From Dipetalonema caudispina (taxonomy: Eukaryota > Nematoda > Chromadorea > Rhabditida > Onchocercidae), in NCBI GenBank assembly GCA_013365325.1, contig JABVXV010000289.1, forward strand, positions 16,475 to 80,474: a stretch of 64,000 bases of DNA, read 5' to 3'. A program made the position numbers and the translations under genes. Below are positions 15,001 to 27,350 of this stretch, piece by piece. How positions within the stretch are numbered: the stretch's first letter is position 1; each line of letters starts with the position of its first letter. The notes under the pieces are model-generated. The model worked only from the letters and a program-made list of their open reading frames with translations, made no database searches and was not told the DNA's origin.

Positions 15001-18000
15001 AATAAAGCTCTCAAGAGAAGTACAAGACAAAAAAACCTCAAGCAACACGTTTCGCCTTCTCCGCATGTACATGGCGTTCCTTTCACATCACGTTCAGTTC
15101 TTATCGGTGCGCATCTAAACAACTTTTTTCAAAAAATTTCAGAAAAATTGTTCAAAGAGATAGGAAAAATATTTTAAAGTTGTCAAAATTGTAACATAAT
15201 CACTAAATTACCGGTTTCCACGTGCCGAACATTTGCCACATTTCAAACAGATAGAAGCAAAATCTTTCACCCAAAGATGTTCGTTCGGAAGACAGTAAGA
15301 ATTCTGTTCTACTTCTTCGGCCTTTGGATTTTTAGACAGTTCACCTTCGTCTACTCCAGTAGCAACTTCTGGATGCATGTAAGTACTTGAAGACTAAAAA
15401 ATTATTATCATGATCTTTATTTCGCTTAAACTGTCATTTAATCAATTAATCCAAAACCAAGAATCTTGCTTTCCTCGTTAATATCTCATCAGATTTCATA
15501 TCACGGTGTAAGTTTACATATATAATCTCAGATTAGTGCATGCCTTGACTTTTACGTTTCCCGGCTTGATAATAGTAATTACTTTTATGATGATAGCGTT
15601 AAGATTTGTTACTTTTTCTGAACTCTATCAATTCAAGAATATACCTCGGTTCTACCGCACTGATTGAGATTATTCAAGCCCCATGTATAGAGATGGCCAT
15701 GACGTGTTATTGCAACAGCATGGGTTTTGCCAAGAGCTATCGACGCCAAATGAACATTTTCCAACCCATAAATATGTCCAGTTTCCGGATGACATTGCAT
15801 TGTATGCCGACCACAAACATATGCCTTCCCATTATCAACTACGTATGCTATGCATCCGGTTGATACCGCCACTGACAAGCAACGCCGTCTGAATCCAGAA
15901 AATTTTGCACATGATCAAACAACATCAAGTTTTCTATACAATGGATAGTGAAAGTTTATGTGAAAAGAAATGCTTAAAGAAAGTGAAGCTTATCACACTA
16001 ACAGCTTATCACAAACAAGATTATTAGTAAGTCAAATTGATTCATTATCACTAGAGAATTATTATTCAGAAGCTGAGTAAACGGACCTCGGAAAATATCT
16101 TTTACCTGTTCAAATTTTGAAATTTCCTCAATTTAACAGCCGCTGAGCCGGCTTCCTGTTTTTGAAAACGACCAGCAGTTGGACTACCTTGACGTACCGC
16201 ATCAGGCCCTACACCAGCGATCCATAAGTGTCCAGAACCAGAACGTAATACAATTGTTTCCGTATCAAAACCAACCGCTATTGAAACTATTGATTCTGGC
16301 AAAACTAGCTTCATCCAATTGCACCCAGCATTCTGGAATGTCAAACATTGTAAAGACAAAAATTTTTTTCGAATCCATTACAGAATTCAAAAATTCAAAC
16401 AGAAGAAAGAAAAAACATAAGATTATCGAACTCTCGAACAAAATAACCAAGTTTTTCTGAATAATTGGACAAAATTCATGGAATCTACATCATATATACC
16501 TGTAAACCCAAACGAGTACCATCACCAGCGTAATAAACCTTCCCGTTTCTTGCTAACAGTAATGCCATATCTCGATTCATTTGTAAATCCGATGCTTGTG
16601 CTAAAAAGGAAGACTTTCTAGATCAATCAGTCAACAATGACAAATCCACAGTAGAATTATTATAATGATTAAAAATCCCTTTCGCTCACTTCATCTGCTT
16701 CTAAGTTTTCCTTCTCACTTTTATTTTTATTGCTTTCTCGAGCATTCTTGGTGCTCACTATTCTACTCCATATTTACTTCATTTTTCCTATGTTTCATCA
16801 CTGACACATCCACAAGTCGTCATTTTGAAAGTCTGTGTCAGAATCATTTAAAAGTAAGACGTTTGATTATATGGATGAACCTTGTAAAGATCTGGGAAGG
16901 GTTAGAGGTAATTCATGTGGTATTGGATATGTTTCACCGACAGCGATATAATTTAATTCAGCAAGGCGGAATTTTTGATTCTGTCGAAGGTCCTGAACTG
17001 GAGTGAACGAATCATCCAGTGGAGTAACCTAGAAATGAAATTAAGTTCTATTACTATGTTCTTTCGAATTTTTCGAAAGTAAAGTGACTTTAAATCAAAA
17101 ATCAAAATCGATTTTTGAAATTTACCGCTAATGTCCACTGTTCGTCCACAATGGCCTGATAGAAAGTTGTGCCATCGGTGAAAATGGTACCTGAATTGTT
17201 GGAGTTATCGTAAGAATAAAAATCAGACAAAGTGTGGATTAAAAGATGAGTAAAGAGAGAGTAAATTCAAAATATATATTTCGTCATCCCTCTGATATTA
17301 ACAAATCAAATTGGAAGCCCTCTGATGCAGCTCTCTGCTCCACAATTAGATTAGCTCATAAACGAAAGCAATAACTAAACTAGCTCTGCTTAACAGTATT
17401 ATATTCTGAATTTTAGAAAGAACGATTAGGTTTTATCAGAAGAATAAGACCTCTATCTTATCCTGTTTGAGAAAACTTGATAGAACTTTTCTGAAATTTA
17501 AAAATAAAACAAGATTTTACTAGTGTTACCTGAACTAACACTAGTATGCAGCATAATTTCTCCGATTTCACGGAGAGTATCAATATCAATAACCCACATA
17601 CGGGATGACTGACGCCTCCGGAGATATAAAGCACCACTGCATACTGCTAACCAAGAACCCTTGCTGAAAAATCAAAATTTTTTTACTTCCAAACAATTTT
17701 TATGCAATACTTAAACGAAGAGAAACATAGAACAACGAAGTGGAATTTAAATTTACTGAATATTATTTACTTATAATCCTGTATGGCTCTACCTGAATCT
17801 GATCTGAAAACTAATCTTAACAGATATACCGACAGCTCATAAGAATGACCTCCAAAAACTGGTGCAAACCTTATTGTTGAAATATTTTTCCTTGCAAAAA
17901 TTTTGAAGCGCTGGGGCGCTAAATTAGGAGGGAAAAAGTTTTTCACGAAATAAAAAAAAACTTACTTTGCTTTCAAATTAAAATTGGAAGCATACAATTT

Positions 18001-21000
18001 GCCTTCGATAGTTTCCGCCAGACCTGTGCCATATTTGAATAAGCCGTAACATGCAAGAACATATACATATTCTCCTTCAAAAAACTAACTTTATTTTATT
18101 AAAAATTTGAAAGGAATTCAAAAATTACGGGTTTATTGTGTCTGAGAACTTGTATGATGAAATTTTATAAACCCTAAACATGAAATATCTATTGGACCTT
18201 TGCAAGCAACTTGAAGGTACTACTTAGCATAAATAATTATTATATTGTCGACATTATAACAATTGTACATTCGTATGATCTAAGAGGAGATAGAACTTAC
18301 TCATTTACTTTATTTATACCACTGACTAACTGAAAAGTATGGATCCCTAATGAAAAATAGAAAAAATAATGATTTCATTACTCATTATTCAACTTTCTCT
18401 ACAGATCAGTGATTGGACAAGTTATAAGCAAAAGAACGTCATAGAGAAATGTGAATTTGAAAATCTTATGCTGTCAGCTCATGCAGTGATTAAATCTTAT
18501 GCTGTCAGCATTCTACTTGAACAAAATTCGATTGTAGCCATACCGTCAGAGGCAATTGCTCCAGTAAGTCGACGATCATCTGGAGTATCCGGAAGGACAT
18601 TATCCGGTATTCGCACATCAAAAGATGATAACACGGCATGTTCCGTCAAACAATGAGACCACCAATCACCAGTGCTGAAATGATTTCGCAAACTTTATAC
18701 GGATAGTAAAAAGACCATCTTAATCTCGCGGTAATGGATTAATGTCCTTCCAATCTCAATTTATTATTGTCTTCACTTTGCACTAATTAAAAAGCAGAAA
18801 AGTTTTGAATATCGAAATCAATTGCATAAAATCTTCAATATTTACCATCCTGGCTCATTACTGTCCCGAAGCAGAACGCGTCGCACCAAGTTTGCTAGTT
18901 TCTGATAATTTTCAGGTACCTCAACTAATATAGTTGCATTAGTTGATAAGTTATTTAGCTTATCACATAATAGAGTGGCTACTGATGAAAGAATAAATTC
19001 TGGAGCACCATAAGCAATTGCTAAAGCTATCATACACGACATTGCTTTCGACGACACTTCGACACCGCCTGAAACGTGGCTCAAATTTTATACAAATCTT
19101 TCAAAATTGAAATGAAATTGAAAAGAAATTTCAATCTCTCGGAAATTGCAAAGATGAGTGAAGTCCAAAAGACATATTTGGAATAATGCAGTTAGAAATC
19201 ACTCGGTTTTACCGTGATGAAATCACTAATTTGATGCTAAAATTAAAATAATTCGAGAAAAGTATTTCTAAAATGGGGAAAGAAAAAAGACCAAGAAACA
19301 AAAAAGAGGATGATTACTTAAATACAGATGTACATTAGTACATAAATGAGTGGATGGATGGCAATAAAAATTAGAAGCTTTATATAAAGTGCTTTTTGCA
19401 AAAATCTTCAGGGCATTAAAGTTCAAGTTTCATCAAAATTGTCAAAAATTTCAACTTTTAGCAAACCTTCCATTCTTAATTGATACAGCATATTAAACAT
19501 GCTCTGTACTGAAGCATAAGTTTCACTGGCTAAAGCATCGGTTGGGATATGTTCCAGTAAACGAAGCAAAGAGGTAAGGGCTTCGGCACAAAGCTCTGAT
19601 TCACGCTTATTTAGTTCGTACAGTACCGAAAACATGCATTTCAATCCCATTAGTACTATTTCATTACCACCGCCTGGAACCTGAAATACCAAAAAAAAAA
19701 AAAAAATTCCGCAAATAATTCGTAATCTTTTTTTCCAAACAACCTACTACTATTTCATTCCCACTTATGACCTTAACCTACATATAGAACACTATTCTTA
19801 TCGTAACCAAAAGTAAAAAGTGAAAAATATCACTTCCATCTCATTTATTTCTACTATCATTTTCGTTTTTAATTTTTCGTCCTTATGACTGCGCTTTCTC
19901 GTTATTCTAACGGAAAAATGGAACGAACAAATTAAAAAATCTCCGATTCACCAAATGAATATAATACTATTGAACTTCCTGTCAAACCTAATGAAAAATA
20001 AGACTGAAAATGTAACAATTTAGTAAGAATTAAAAAGAAATGAAATTAATGACGCATTCAGTTAATGAAGCGTAAAATAATGCGGCTGGATGACCGTCAA
20101 AGCTTATTTTCAAAACTACATGTTATGCTTAATAAAAAGCCTGGAAGTATAAAAATTTTAAAATAAGCAGTGAAGAACTAATTGGATTAATTCAAAAAAT
20201 TTTTCAATTTTGTCGAAAAATCTCAAATAAGAACTAACAGTTCAAAAAAACATCAATTTCTGCATTTTTGACATTTCTATGAAATTCCATACACCCCATT
20301 AATCTACTAACCTGTCCTTACATGAATTGTATTAGTGTGATAGTGTTCATAAGCTAACTACCGAATAACACTTATCTCGAAAAAAAGTTTGGAGGTAAAA
20401 CAAGAACGGATCAGGTTACTTTTCGAATAAATTTCTATAATTTTTTTGATCGAATTATATTCCCAAGGATGACTGGCTAAAGTTTGCTCATTGGTTAAAA
20501 AGCGAAATGATAACTGGTTGAAAGCCGTATGCTTCTCTATAAGATTTCGACATATAGATTAAATTGAATAAGTACTTCATTTCGATGAGATAAGTACGTT
20601 TTTATAATCATAGATCACATGACTTTTTCAAAGAGTGTACGTTTACTTTTTCTAACGTTTCATCCTTGCATTCGACTTCCATAACAGGTTGAGAATCGAT
20701 TCTGTTTCCACCAAATGACGAAAGAGTTACTTTCAAAAGTGGAGCATATCTAAAAATGAAGTTCAAAAACACAATTTAATAACACAACAGAAGTCTTCCG
20801 ACCATTGCTACTTCGAAAACTGAGTAATAAAAGCTTACAACCAGACTGTAACATTTCGTTCTAAATATACAAATCAAAAATCCCAGGATGTCTACAAAAA
20901 TCTTTGCTCATTAGATTGATAGCTGGATAAAAGTAGAAATTTTCTATCAAAAATTAACCTCAAAATAATAGCTCTGGCAATAGCAACAACTCCAAAAGTT

Positions 21001-21839
21001 GACGGAGTTGCAAGGATCTCTAAGTAAGGTGTCAAATCCAGTGAAGCTGCTTGGAATCCATGATCTGTTCCATCGGTACCTCGCCTTTCCTCGCCCACAA
21101 TCATTACTCGAAAACGATCACCTTCCCATCCTGCTTCTGCTGAAATGCCGCAATTAGTACTATCAAGCTTTGTGGTGAATAATATTTCATAGAAAAAAAA
21201 CCTTTTTCTTCCCTTGATATATATATCTTAGTTTCTGCAACTTCTAATTTTATAATCCTTATTTATGGTTACTTACTATCGAAATCCGCAGATGCACATA
21301 TAGATCGTCGACGAACAGTTGGAAAGCGCAGAATGTGACCACGCTGTGGAAGTCTGGCGCAATATTTCAACAGTTGAGCATATTGACATGATGTTACCTT
21401 GGGATGCACGAAATCTACAACTCTTATTCATGGAAAGATGTTTAATTATTACTTTCAAATTGTTTTCTTAACATGACATTTGCAATATTTTTTTTTTCCT
21501 AATTAAAACGTTTTTTACAAGTTATGCAAAAAATTATAAAGTCTTCACGTATTTTGATACTTCAATGAAGTACTTGAAAGAATGCTAGAAATGTTATGAA
21601 AATTTGTTAAACGTTAATGCCCGAGAATTCTCATAATATGGCATGATTAAAATGAACAAATAAATGAATGAATAAATAGTGATAATGACAAAACAATAAT
21701 AAAAAAATAATCTAAAATAATGATAATTTCAAAAAAAAGAAATATTACTATTTTCTTTTAACGGATATAATGAAATATTTGCTGACGTAGTGCTCGTATG
21801 TGATTCGCCAAGATCAAAATTTCTCAAAAAGTATGACAT
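1..21839 (-). CDS. rpm-1: RPM-1 / MYCBP2 / highwire E3 ubiquitin ligase, N-terminal 2,736 codons (3' end off window)
   Basis: This is a giant PHR-family RING ubiquitin ligase that restrains synapse and axon growth, partly by degrading the DLK-1 kinase (family knowledge). Fifty-four exons join in phase: 21749-21839, 21277-21414, 20959-21139, 20647-20749, 19467-19680, 18846-19068, 18544-18674, 17966-18074, 17530-17663, 17126-17190, 16881-17028, 16500-16600, 16106-16332, 15645-15888, 15212-15393, 15037-15114, 14487-14616, 14157-14288, 13790-13911, 13561-13720, 12793-12917, 12248-12539, 11831-12051, 11382-11555, 10733-10963, 10201-10392, 9857-10004, 9173-9346, 8695-8874, 8442-8563, 7872-8022, 7537-7735, 7270-7436, 7123-7212, 6645-6756, 6259-6394, 6077-6167, 5472-5602, 5287-5395, 5039-5155, 4673-4841, 4324-4475, 3907-4077, 3557-3714, 3253-3346, 2970-3058, 2611-2833, 2101-2277, 1615-1797, 1206-1327, 942-1086, 563-751, 213-409, 64-127. 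Signature strings include [23 protein letters not shown] and SGPSSDCGS. The start ATG at 21839 is inferred: it opens an exon whose phase fits the next one. The catalytic C-terminus lies to the left of the window. Confidence 0.95.
64..2833 (-). other. RPM-1 SH3-like repeats and Cys/His-rich linker exons at the left edge
   Basis: Exons 2611-2833 and 2101-2277 carry the motif pattern [16 protein letters not shown] and NADGVWLRL, which matches the SH3-like bacterial-type repeat of MYCBP2. Exon 1615-1797 is a second, weaker copy. Exon 942-1086 has the conserved [15 protein letters not shown] stretch. Exons 213-409 and 64-127 encode a putative zinc-binding module: CELCEEWH, then [16 protein letters not shown] and, across the intron, [13 protein letters not shown]. 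In MYCBP2 this module precedes the C-terminal half, so the APC10/DOC-like, RING and tandem-cysteine parts must lie to the left of base 1. Confidence 0.88.
3253..6167 (-). other. RPM-1 post-PHR2 beta-rich segment and filamin-like domain exons
   Basis: Exons 6077-6167, 5472-5602, 5287-5395 and 5039-5155 match the MYCBP2 segment that starts 'VESxHPY': here IVESAHPY, then [15 protein letters not shown] and [10 protein letters not shown]. Exons 4673-4841 and 4324-4475 form a helical linker. Exons 3907-4077, 3557-3714 and 3253-3346 form the filamin-type immunoglobulin repeat, with [29 protein letters not shown], and the typical [12 protein letters not shown] turn. In this family the filamin repeat is a protein-interaction module. 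Confidence 0.85.
7270..8563 (-). other. RPM-1 second PHR domain exons
   Basis: Exons 8442-8563, 7872-8022, 7537-7735 and 7270-7436 (about residues 1551-1763) encode the second PHR domain. Diagnostic blocks are [39 protein letters not shown] and [18 protein letters not shown], which parallel the family pattern 'SW..GNGSPDAI.FSVD' and 'LSSNGTN.TRGQIP.ILY'. The intron 8023-8441 carries a short TATAGA-type microsatellite around 8198-8245. Confidence 0.9.
10733..12051 (-). other. RPM-1 first PHR domain exons
   Basis: These three exons (11831-12051, 11382-11555, 10733-10963; about residues 1111-1319) encode the first PHR domain, a beta-sandwich fold found in PAM/Highwire/RPM-1 proteins. The exons contain the family blocks [34 protein letters not shown] and [12 protein letters not shown]. 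These are near-identical to the vertebrate PHR1 motif as I know it, so this is one of the most conserved stretches of the window. The exon phases (2, 2, 2) join without a gap. Confidence 0.92.
12793..18074 (-). other. RPM-1 RCC1-like domain exons (about residues 360-1013)
   Basis: These fourteen exons encode a beta-propeller-type RCC1-like domain, which in this family mediates scaffolding. RCC1-style repeats are visible as Gly-rich blocks ending in a 'GxxxxGQLG'-type turn, for example [12 protein letters not shown] in the exon 14157-14288, [10 protein letters not shown] in 13790-13911 and [12 protein letters not shown] in 15645-15888. The propeller is interrupted by a cysteine-rich insert (15037-15393 and 14487-14616, with [10 protein letters not shown] and CGLCRACG), as in human MYCBP2. 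The last blade reads ATWIGASGD in 13561-13720, followed by 12793-12917. The ORF at 13227-13418 is skipped because the phases across 13561 and 12917 close without it. Confidence 0.88.
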
Positions 21840-21862
21840 TTTCACGTCGTTGTTACCAATCG

Positions 21863-21866
21863 TCTG
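21863..21866 (-). promoter_or_regulatory. Candidate trans-splice acceptor upstream of rpm-1 start
   Basis: On the minus strand a pyrimidine/AT-rich stretch ending AAACAG lies 24 bases before the proposed rpm-1 ATG at 21839. In nematodes such an orphan 3' splice site just upstream of the start codon is where a spliced leader is usually added. I did not see any spliced-leader gene in the window, so this is an inference from context only. Confidence 0.4.
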
Positions 21867-22728
21867 TTTATATTTTATCAGAATACATAATTAGTAACAT
21901 TACATTATTAATTAATGAGATTCTTTCATTCATTTCTTTCAAATATCACCGAAATTTATCATCCTGAAGTGAAAAAAGAAACAAATTTAAAGTTATAAAT
22001 TGAAACAATATAAAGCAAACAATAATAACGATTTGTCTTTTTTCATCGTCAAATTACTGATTTAATTATCAATCTCAACTATCATTTCTCAATTCTAACA
22101 CTTTGCTTCTTGCTAACATTCCAATTTTCCCTCTATTACAATTCAATAATTTAAAATAATGCCAATATATATATATATTGCTAACATAAATCAGAAAATA
22201 TTAAATTATTTTAAAAAAGAAAATGAAAAAAGATGAAGGAAATTTATTAGTTAGCCATATTAGAAAGAGCTGTGAATTAGTCCATTTCGTGAAATATAAT
22301 TAATACTGATAATATTTCAAAATTATTACAAAGAACAAGGATAAATTTGCAGGAGAAATATGACAGGCCAAGAGCAATTTAAAAGATAAATTGAAAATGG
22401 GAGGTCATAAATATCATTTTATTTTAATGGATTGTTTTAATGTACTTCATTTTACTCCTCATTCATAAAAATTTTATGTATGTATTAAAAGCTATTATAT
22501 TTCCTAATTTAGATCAATTCATAGTTTATGAAAAATTTTCATAAATGATCTTGGCAATATTGGTTAGATTTTCTTCGATTCAATTTAGAAGCTAATATAG
22601 TTTAATACTATTTGGAAATAAACCTGTATATCATATAACACATTTCATAAATGTGATAAAGTATAAGTGATACATCAAAGGTTATAGAATTAAAAGTAAT
22701 ACATCAATGATTTTTATTAATAACGATT

Positions 22729-22792
22729 AAAAAAAAAAAAAAAAAAAAAATTGGCAGTATTTTGACAATTGAAAGATTTTGCAAATGCGGTA

Positions 22793-22822
<30 letters not shown>
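22729..22822. repeat. Poly(A) and poly(T) runs about 50 bp apart
   Basis: An A run of about 22 bases begins near 22729 and a T run of about 22 bases ends near 22822, separated by roughly 50 bases of ordinary sequence. Together they form an inverted repeat that could fold into a long A-T hairpin. There is no flanking duplication that would mark an inserted element. Confidence 0.75.
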
Positions 22823-22823
<1 letters not shown>

Positions 22824-23376
22824 GGAGTAAGGATAAGAAGAAGATTTAAAAATTGTATAATATTCTACAAGATAATAATTGTGATATGAAATTACGGAAT
22901 ATAAATTTGAAGTAGAATTTTCTTTCATATTTCATTGAAATTTAAACATACATTTTCAACTATTTTATCATATATTTGAAAAGAAAAATTACAATAATAA
23001 GAACAAAAATTTTTTCACTTATCCTCACTTAATCAAAATTAAATTAAAAAATGGGATAATGAATTATTGTATTATATAAATCAAAATAAACCTATTTTAT
23101 TTATTTAGTCATTTGTATAATCAATCATAAGTTATAGAGTTTTTATCAGATCACTGATCTAGTTGTGTTATCTTCTGCAAATAAAAGTATTATGTTTGAT
23201 GCAACAATACAATACATTTATATAAAAATTGATGAAAAAAAAAAGAAAGAAAGAAACATTTTATCCATTTCCTTACTTTATTTTACATATTATATTATAA
23301 TATTTTCAATTAAAAAAAAAAATATAAATCGAAATGTTCTATAAAATAATACATGTGTCTGTCTAATCGTTCCATC

Positions 23377-23499
23377 TGTATGTATGTATGTATTTGTCTA
23401 TATATGTGCTCATTAATCTAAATGTGTATGTATGTCTGTATGTGTGTATGTATGTATGTATGTGTGTATGTTGTATATGTATGTATGTATGTATGTATG
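23377..23499. repeat. (TGTA)n-type microsatellite
   Basis: An imperfect tetranucleotide tract of TGTA / TGTG units with a short interruption near 23398-23425. It creates long spurious open frames on both strands (repeated Y/V/C/M residues on plus, T/H/I on minus), which are not genes. Confidence 0.9.
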
Positions 23500-23751
23500 C
23501 CTTTATCTTTGAATTTCGAATGAAAATTGAAAAAAAAAAAAGAAAAGAAAGAAAAAACCATTTTCTCAATCTTTAATAAATTAATCGATTGTATTGTTGT
23601 ATGAAATAATAAATAAAATAAAAAATTTAAAAGAAAAAAGAAACGTTACGTTTTTTTTTTTCTTTATTTACAAATCAGAATAGAAAAAAAAAAAAAAAAA
23701 AAAAAAATTATCGATATATTTTCATTAGGGAATGAAAATTATAAAAAGGAT

Positions 23752-23856
23752 ATACACACATACATGCATGCATACATACATGCATGCATACATGCATACA
23801 TGCATACATGCATACACACACACATACACATGGACACACATGGACAATACATACAT
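23752..23856. repeat. (CATGCATA / ACAC)n compound microsatellite
   Basis: Alternating CATG and CATA units grade into ACAC and ACATGG units. The repeat of CATG and its self-complementary form makes this tract partly palindromic. It lies about 250 bases right of the TGTA tract, and the two share the TACATG register, so they may descend from one expanded locus. Confidence 0.85.
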
Positions 23857-26800
23857 GTTGAGTCCATATAAATAATATATTTGAAAGAGGAGTATTATTC
23901 ATTTATTGATGAAAGAAGCAGTAAGAAGAGTACATCAATGGACAATTGATGACCATAGCTAATCGTTATTGGAAAGGATTAATTCTTCTACCTTGCTATG
24001 AAATGATCGTTGTAACATGAAGCTAAGCTAATAAGGCAGACGAAAAAATTTCATCTCTCATCATTCATGACTTACACTTTATCGATTTATCCCATCCATC
24101 TATTTAGTTAGTCTAAAAACATCATTCTTTCTCTTCTTACTATACTTGAAATTGATTACTTAAAATAAGATTTATTTTGGATAAACAATTTCCTTCTGCA
24201 CTAATTACATGTTTTAATTTCTTAAATGAAATGAAAAATTAAATTTGTTCAGAATGCTGAATTTTATTTTATAATAAATAGTTATTGAAAAATTAACAAA
24301 ATATTTCGTTTGGACATTTCTATTTAAGTATGTATATTTCTTCTGAAAGAATTAATGGTAAGGATATGGAAATGTTAAAATGGAACTAATAAACATTGAA
24401 AAAAAGAAAAGTGATATTTAAAATATCAGAATAATTTTTAGCACAGACAAATGAAATGTATCTGAGATACGATAATTTGTCATAGAATGATTGCTGTAAG
24501 CAAAATTGGACTACTTGACTATAACCATTTTTGTTATAAAGCTAACAGTTAGTTACAAAGAAAATTCAAGCTATAAGATAAAAATTCATGATATATAGCC
24601 AAGCCTATGATTTTCCTTATTATTACGTTGGATCAGCCCAAGATCACATGCACCAATAATGAGCCAACATGTGGAAATAAGTATCAGTCTTTATTGACTA
24701 TGGTTTTTTCACATATTAGAAATTTTAAGGGTTTAAAAACAATATGATATCATCAAGAAACTGACCTTTTTTTCATTTCGTTATAATTGCTACAACTGTA
24801 AGTTAATAATAATAATAATAATTGAAGAATGATTATAAAACAGGGAGCTTTTAAATCGAAATTGAAAATTAGTTGAAGTTAAAATCATTGTAGTGTATTA
24901 TTAGAAGACAAATTTTAATTTCGCTGTAATTAAGTCCTATTAAGTCTTAAATGGTAGTAGTCGATTACTATATTCGGGAAAATCGGCAAAGTCTATGTCA
25001 TTTTAAGTCTTGTGCTGATAAGATATTAATATTTTGTGTACTGACGACCCAAGTCATCTAGTTAATTTATTACAATGATTTACGACTTTTCCTTTTACTT
25101 ATTGTTTTTTTTTGTCAGTGGAAATGTTAAGTGCTATTTACCATCTGTCTTGATAAAAAGCAATTAATTTTTTTTCTCCTAATTTCTTTTTCAGTAAGTA
25201 ATATTTAATCAGTCTAAAATTTAAACTCATTCAAACAACAGTTTCACTTTTAGCTTAGTTACAAGTTTGGCGGGTTGTTTAAATTTCTCTATGTAAATGT
25301 TTCTTGTGGACAAAATTCTCAATTTACAAGCTATAGTAGAAAATGTCATAAAATTTACAAATACGACATCTCCAACATTTTCCTATACTTTTTATAGGTT
25401 CATTATTGGTAACTAAATTTGTAATTCGTTATTTAAATCGCAAATTTGTCATTTAAGAAGCATTTAATCACTTAAGTTTGTGTAGCAGTACAACAGAAAA
25501 TCTGAAGAGCATATAATTTAAATACAGTAAAAGAAAAAAAATCCTTGAAAATGCAAGTTCCAACAACGTTACCAAAACGGAATCAATAATAAAAATGAAG
25601 GGTAAAAAATCTCGTAAAAATCAATTTTATTCCATATGCCTAACTGCATAATTCCATAAGATATACGTTTAAAATGGTTTAAAAATGAAAATTACTGAAA
25701 AACAACAATTTCTTCCAAGATTTTAAATTTTGAAAATCACACTAAATTAGTTAATGAAGGAAAGCCTGTGACATATTATAGAATTTGACAACACGTTGAA
25801 AAGCGAGCTGATTTATTGCGAGTTACACAGGATTCAGATGACCTTGGTGATACTAGAGTTTTAATAATGGAATTCCATAGTGACCCGTGATGGAGCGATC
25901 ACATACGGTTACAAATAATTCAGCAAGAACTTCTTAATTACTGTTTCAAACACAAAAATTAGGTGTTACAAGTAGTAAAGTAAACTACTAAGAAATAAAA
26001 AAATGGAACAAAAATAAACGAGGGCAAGTCATAAACAATACATTCAATGAAATACGATACTAAGATAGGGAAGAAATAAACTGAATGGTAATCTTTTGCT
26101 AGGTAAATTTAAGGAATATACTGTAGTACAAGTGTCACTGTGGTTTCATTTGAATAAGGATGTAAATACTATCCATTTTAATTGAGTGATCAAAGGAAAT
26201 GCCTTTAAAGAATCAATTTAGAAGAATAAATAAGAGGGAGGAAGACGGGAAAGGACTTCAGTAACTCTTCAATCGTAAAGTAGGCTTTAGTCTCAGGAAT
26301 AAGACATTGAAATACCGATTTAGAATACCTGATGATGAGTATTACAAATTTTACTTATTGTAAATGGACAACAAAAGAGATTTCATTAGGATTTCTTTTC
26401 TTTTTTCCCCGAAGTTTTTTTTATAAATTCCATTTATAAATTATATTTTCATTATTCTCGACATATGATAACATACCTGCTATTATACAGAATGTTACTA
26501 GAGAGAGTAAATCTTGATCGGAAAATGAATGTAGTAGTAAGAGATGGGTCTATATAATCGTCTAAAAACTACATTTTACAACAGCTACAGGTTATGTAAG
26601 CATTTTTCTTCCTAATGATAAAAAGTAGAGCGAAAAAAATAGTGAAATTTTATCCACCCTTATCTTTCGTAATTAATCAAATTACGTATATTGCTGACCT
26701 CTCAATGCTTGACCTTTGTATTATCATCGAACATTACATTAGTTCGTCTTGACACCAATAAGTATAACTAAAAATGAGCCCTCGAAAACCGAAAGAGTTG

Positions 26801-27350
26801 TTCACCCTCATTTATTTTAGTGTATGTAATGGCTTTGACCTATAATGGTACTGTTGTGTGTTTGTTCAAGTGAGTTAATATTATTTGGTGAATTCCATCC
26901 ATTACTTTTCACGGACGTCATTTACGTGACACTTATCGAAGTTATTTGTAAGATTTTAATTGAAAGGAATAATGCACATGATATCCGGGGTATTTTTTAG
27001 TTTCACGTTTTTTACACTAAACAATCTTTGAGTATTTGTTGTTAACGAAAGTTTAAATGTCATATTAAAATTGAATGATGTCGTACTTATTTTGCTGCAT
27101 ATCCATGACTTTATATGTGATCTTATATTTTGCAAAACCTGCTCTCATTTTGCAATATTTATGCAGAATTTCGCACAACGATGTCGACTTTGACCGAAAA
27201 GTACTTGAAAATTTTATTTTTGATTAATTGAACATTTCTTTTCTTTATGATATTGTTGCCGCAAATGAATTTTATTCAATTTCGTCCGTTTAAGGGACAA
27301 ACTGAGAAGTCTTTTCAGCTTTCTTTTTTTTCTCGCAAATTTGTATAACA

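Larger units (their letters stand above)
21867..27350. other. Non-coding interval between rpm-1 and the BORCS6-like gene
   Basis: About 5.5 kb, divergent between the rpm-1 start (minus) and the BORCS6-like start (plus), so it should hold both promoters. It is AT-rich with no exon-like frame I can defend. It contains homopolymer pairs near 22729-22822 and microsatellites near 23377-23499 and 23752-23856, listed separately. The open frames at 23363-23576 and 23708-23902 are translations of those microsatellites. From 24000 to 27300 I see no gene. Confidence 0.7.

Noticed and set aside
15606..15892. Overlapping plus-strand open frames of 85 and 69 codons
   Set aside because: They are antisense shadows of the RCC1-type rpm-1 exon 15645-15888.
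23363..23902. Open frames rich in Y/V/C or T/H/I on both strands
   Set aside because: They are translations of tetranucleotide microsatellites, not genes.
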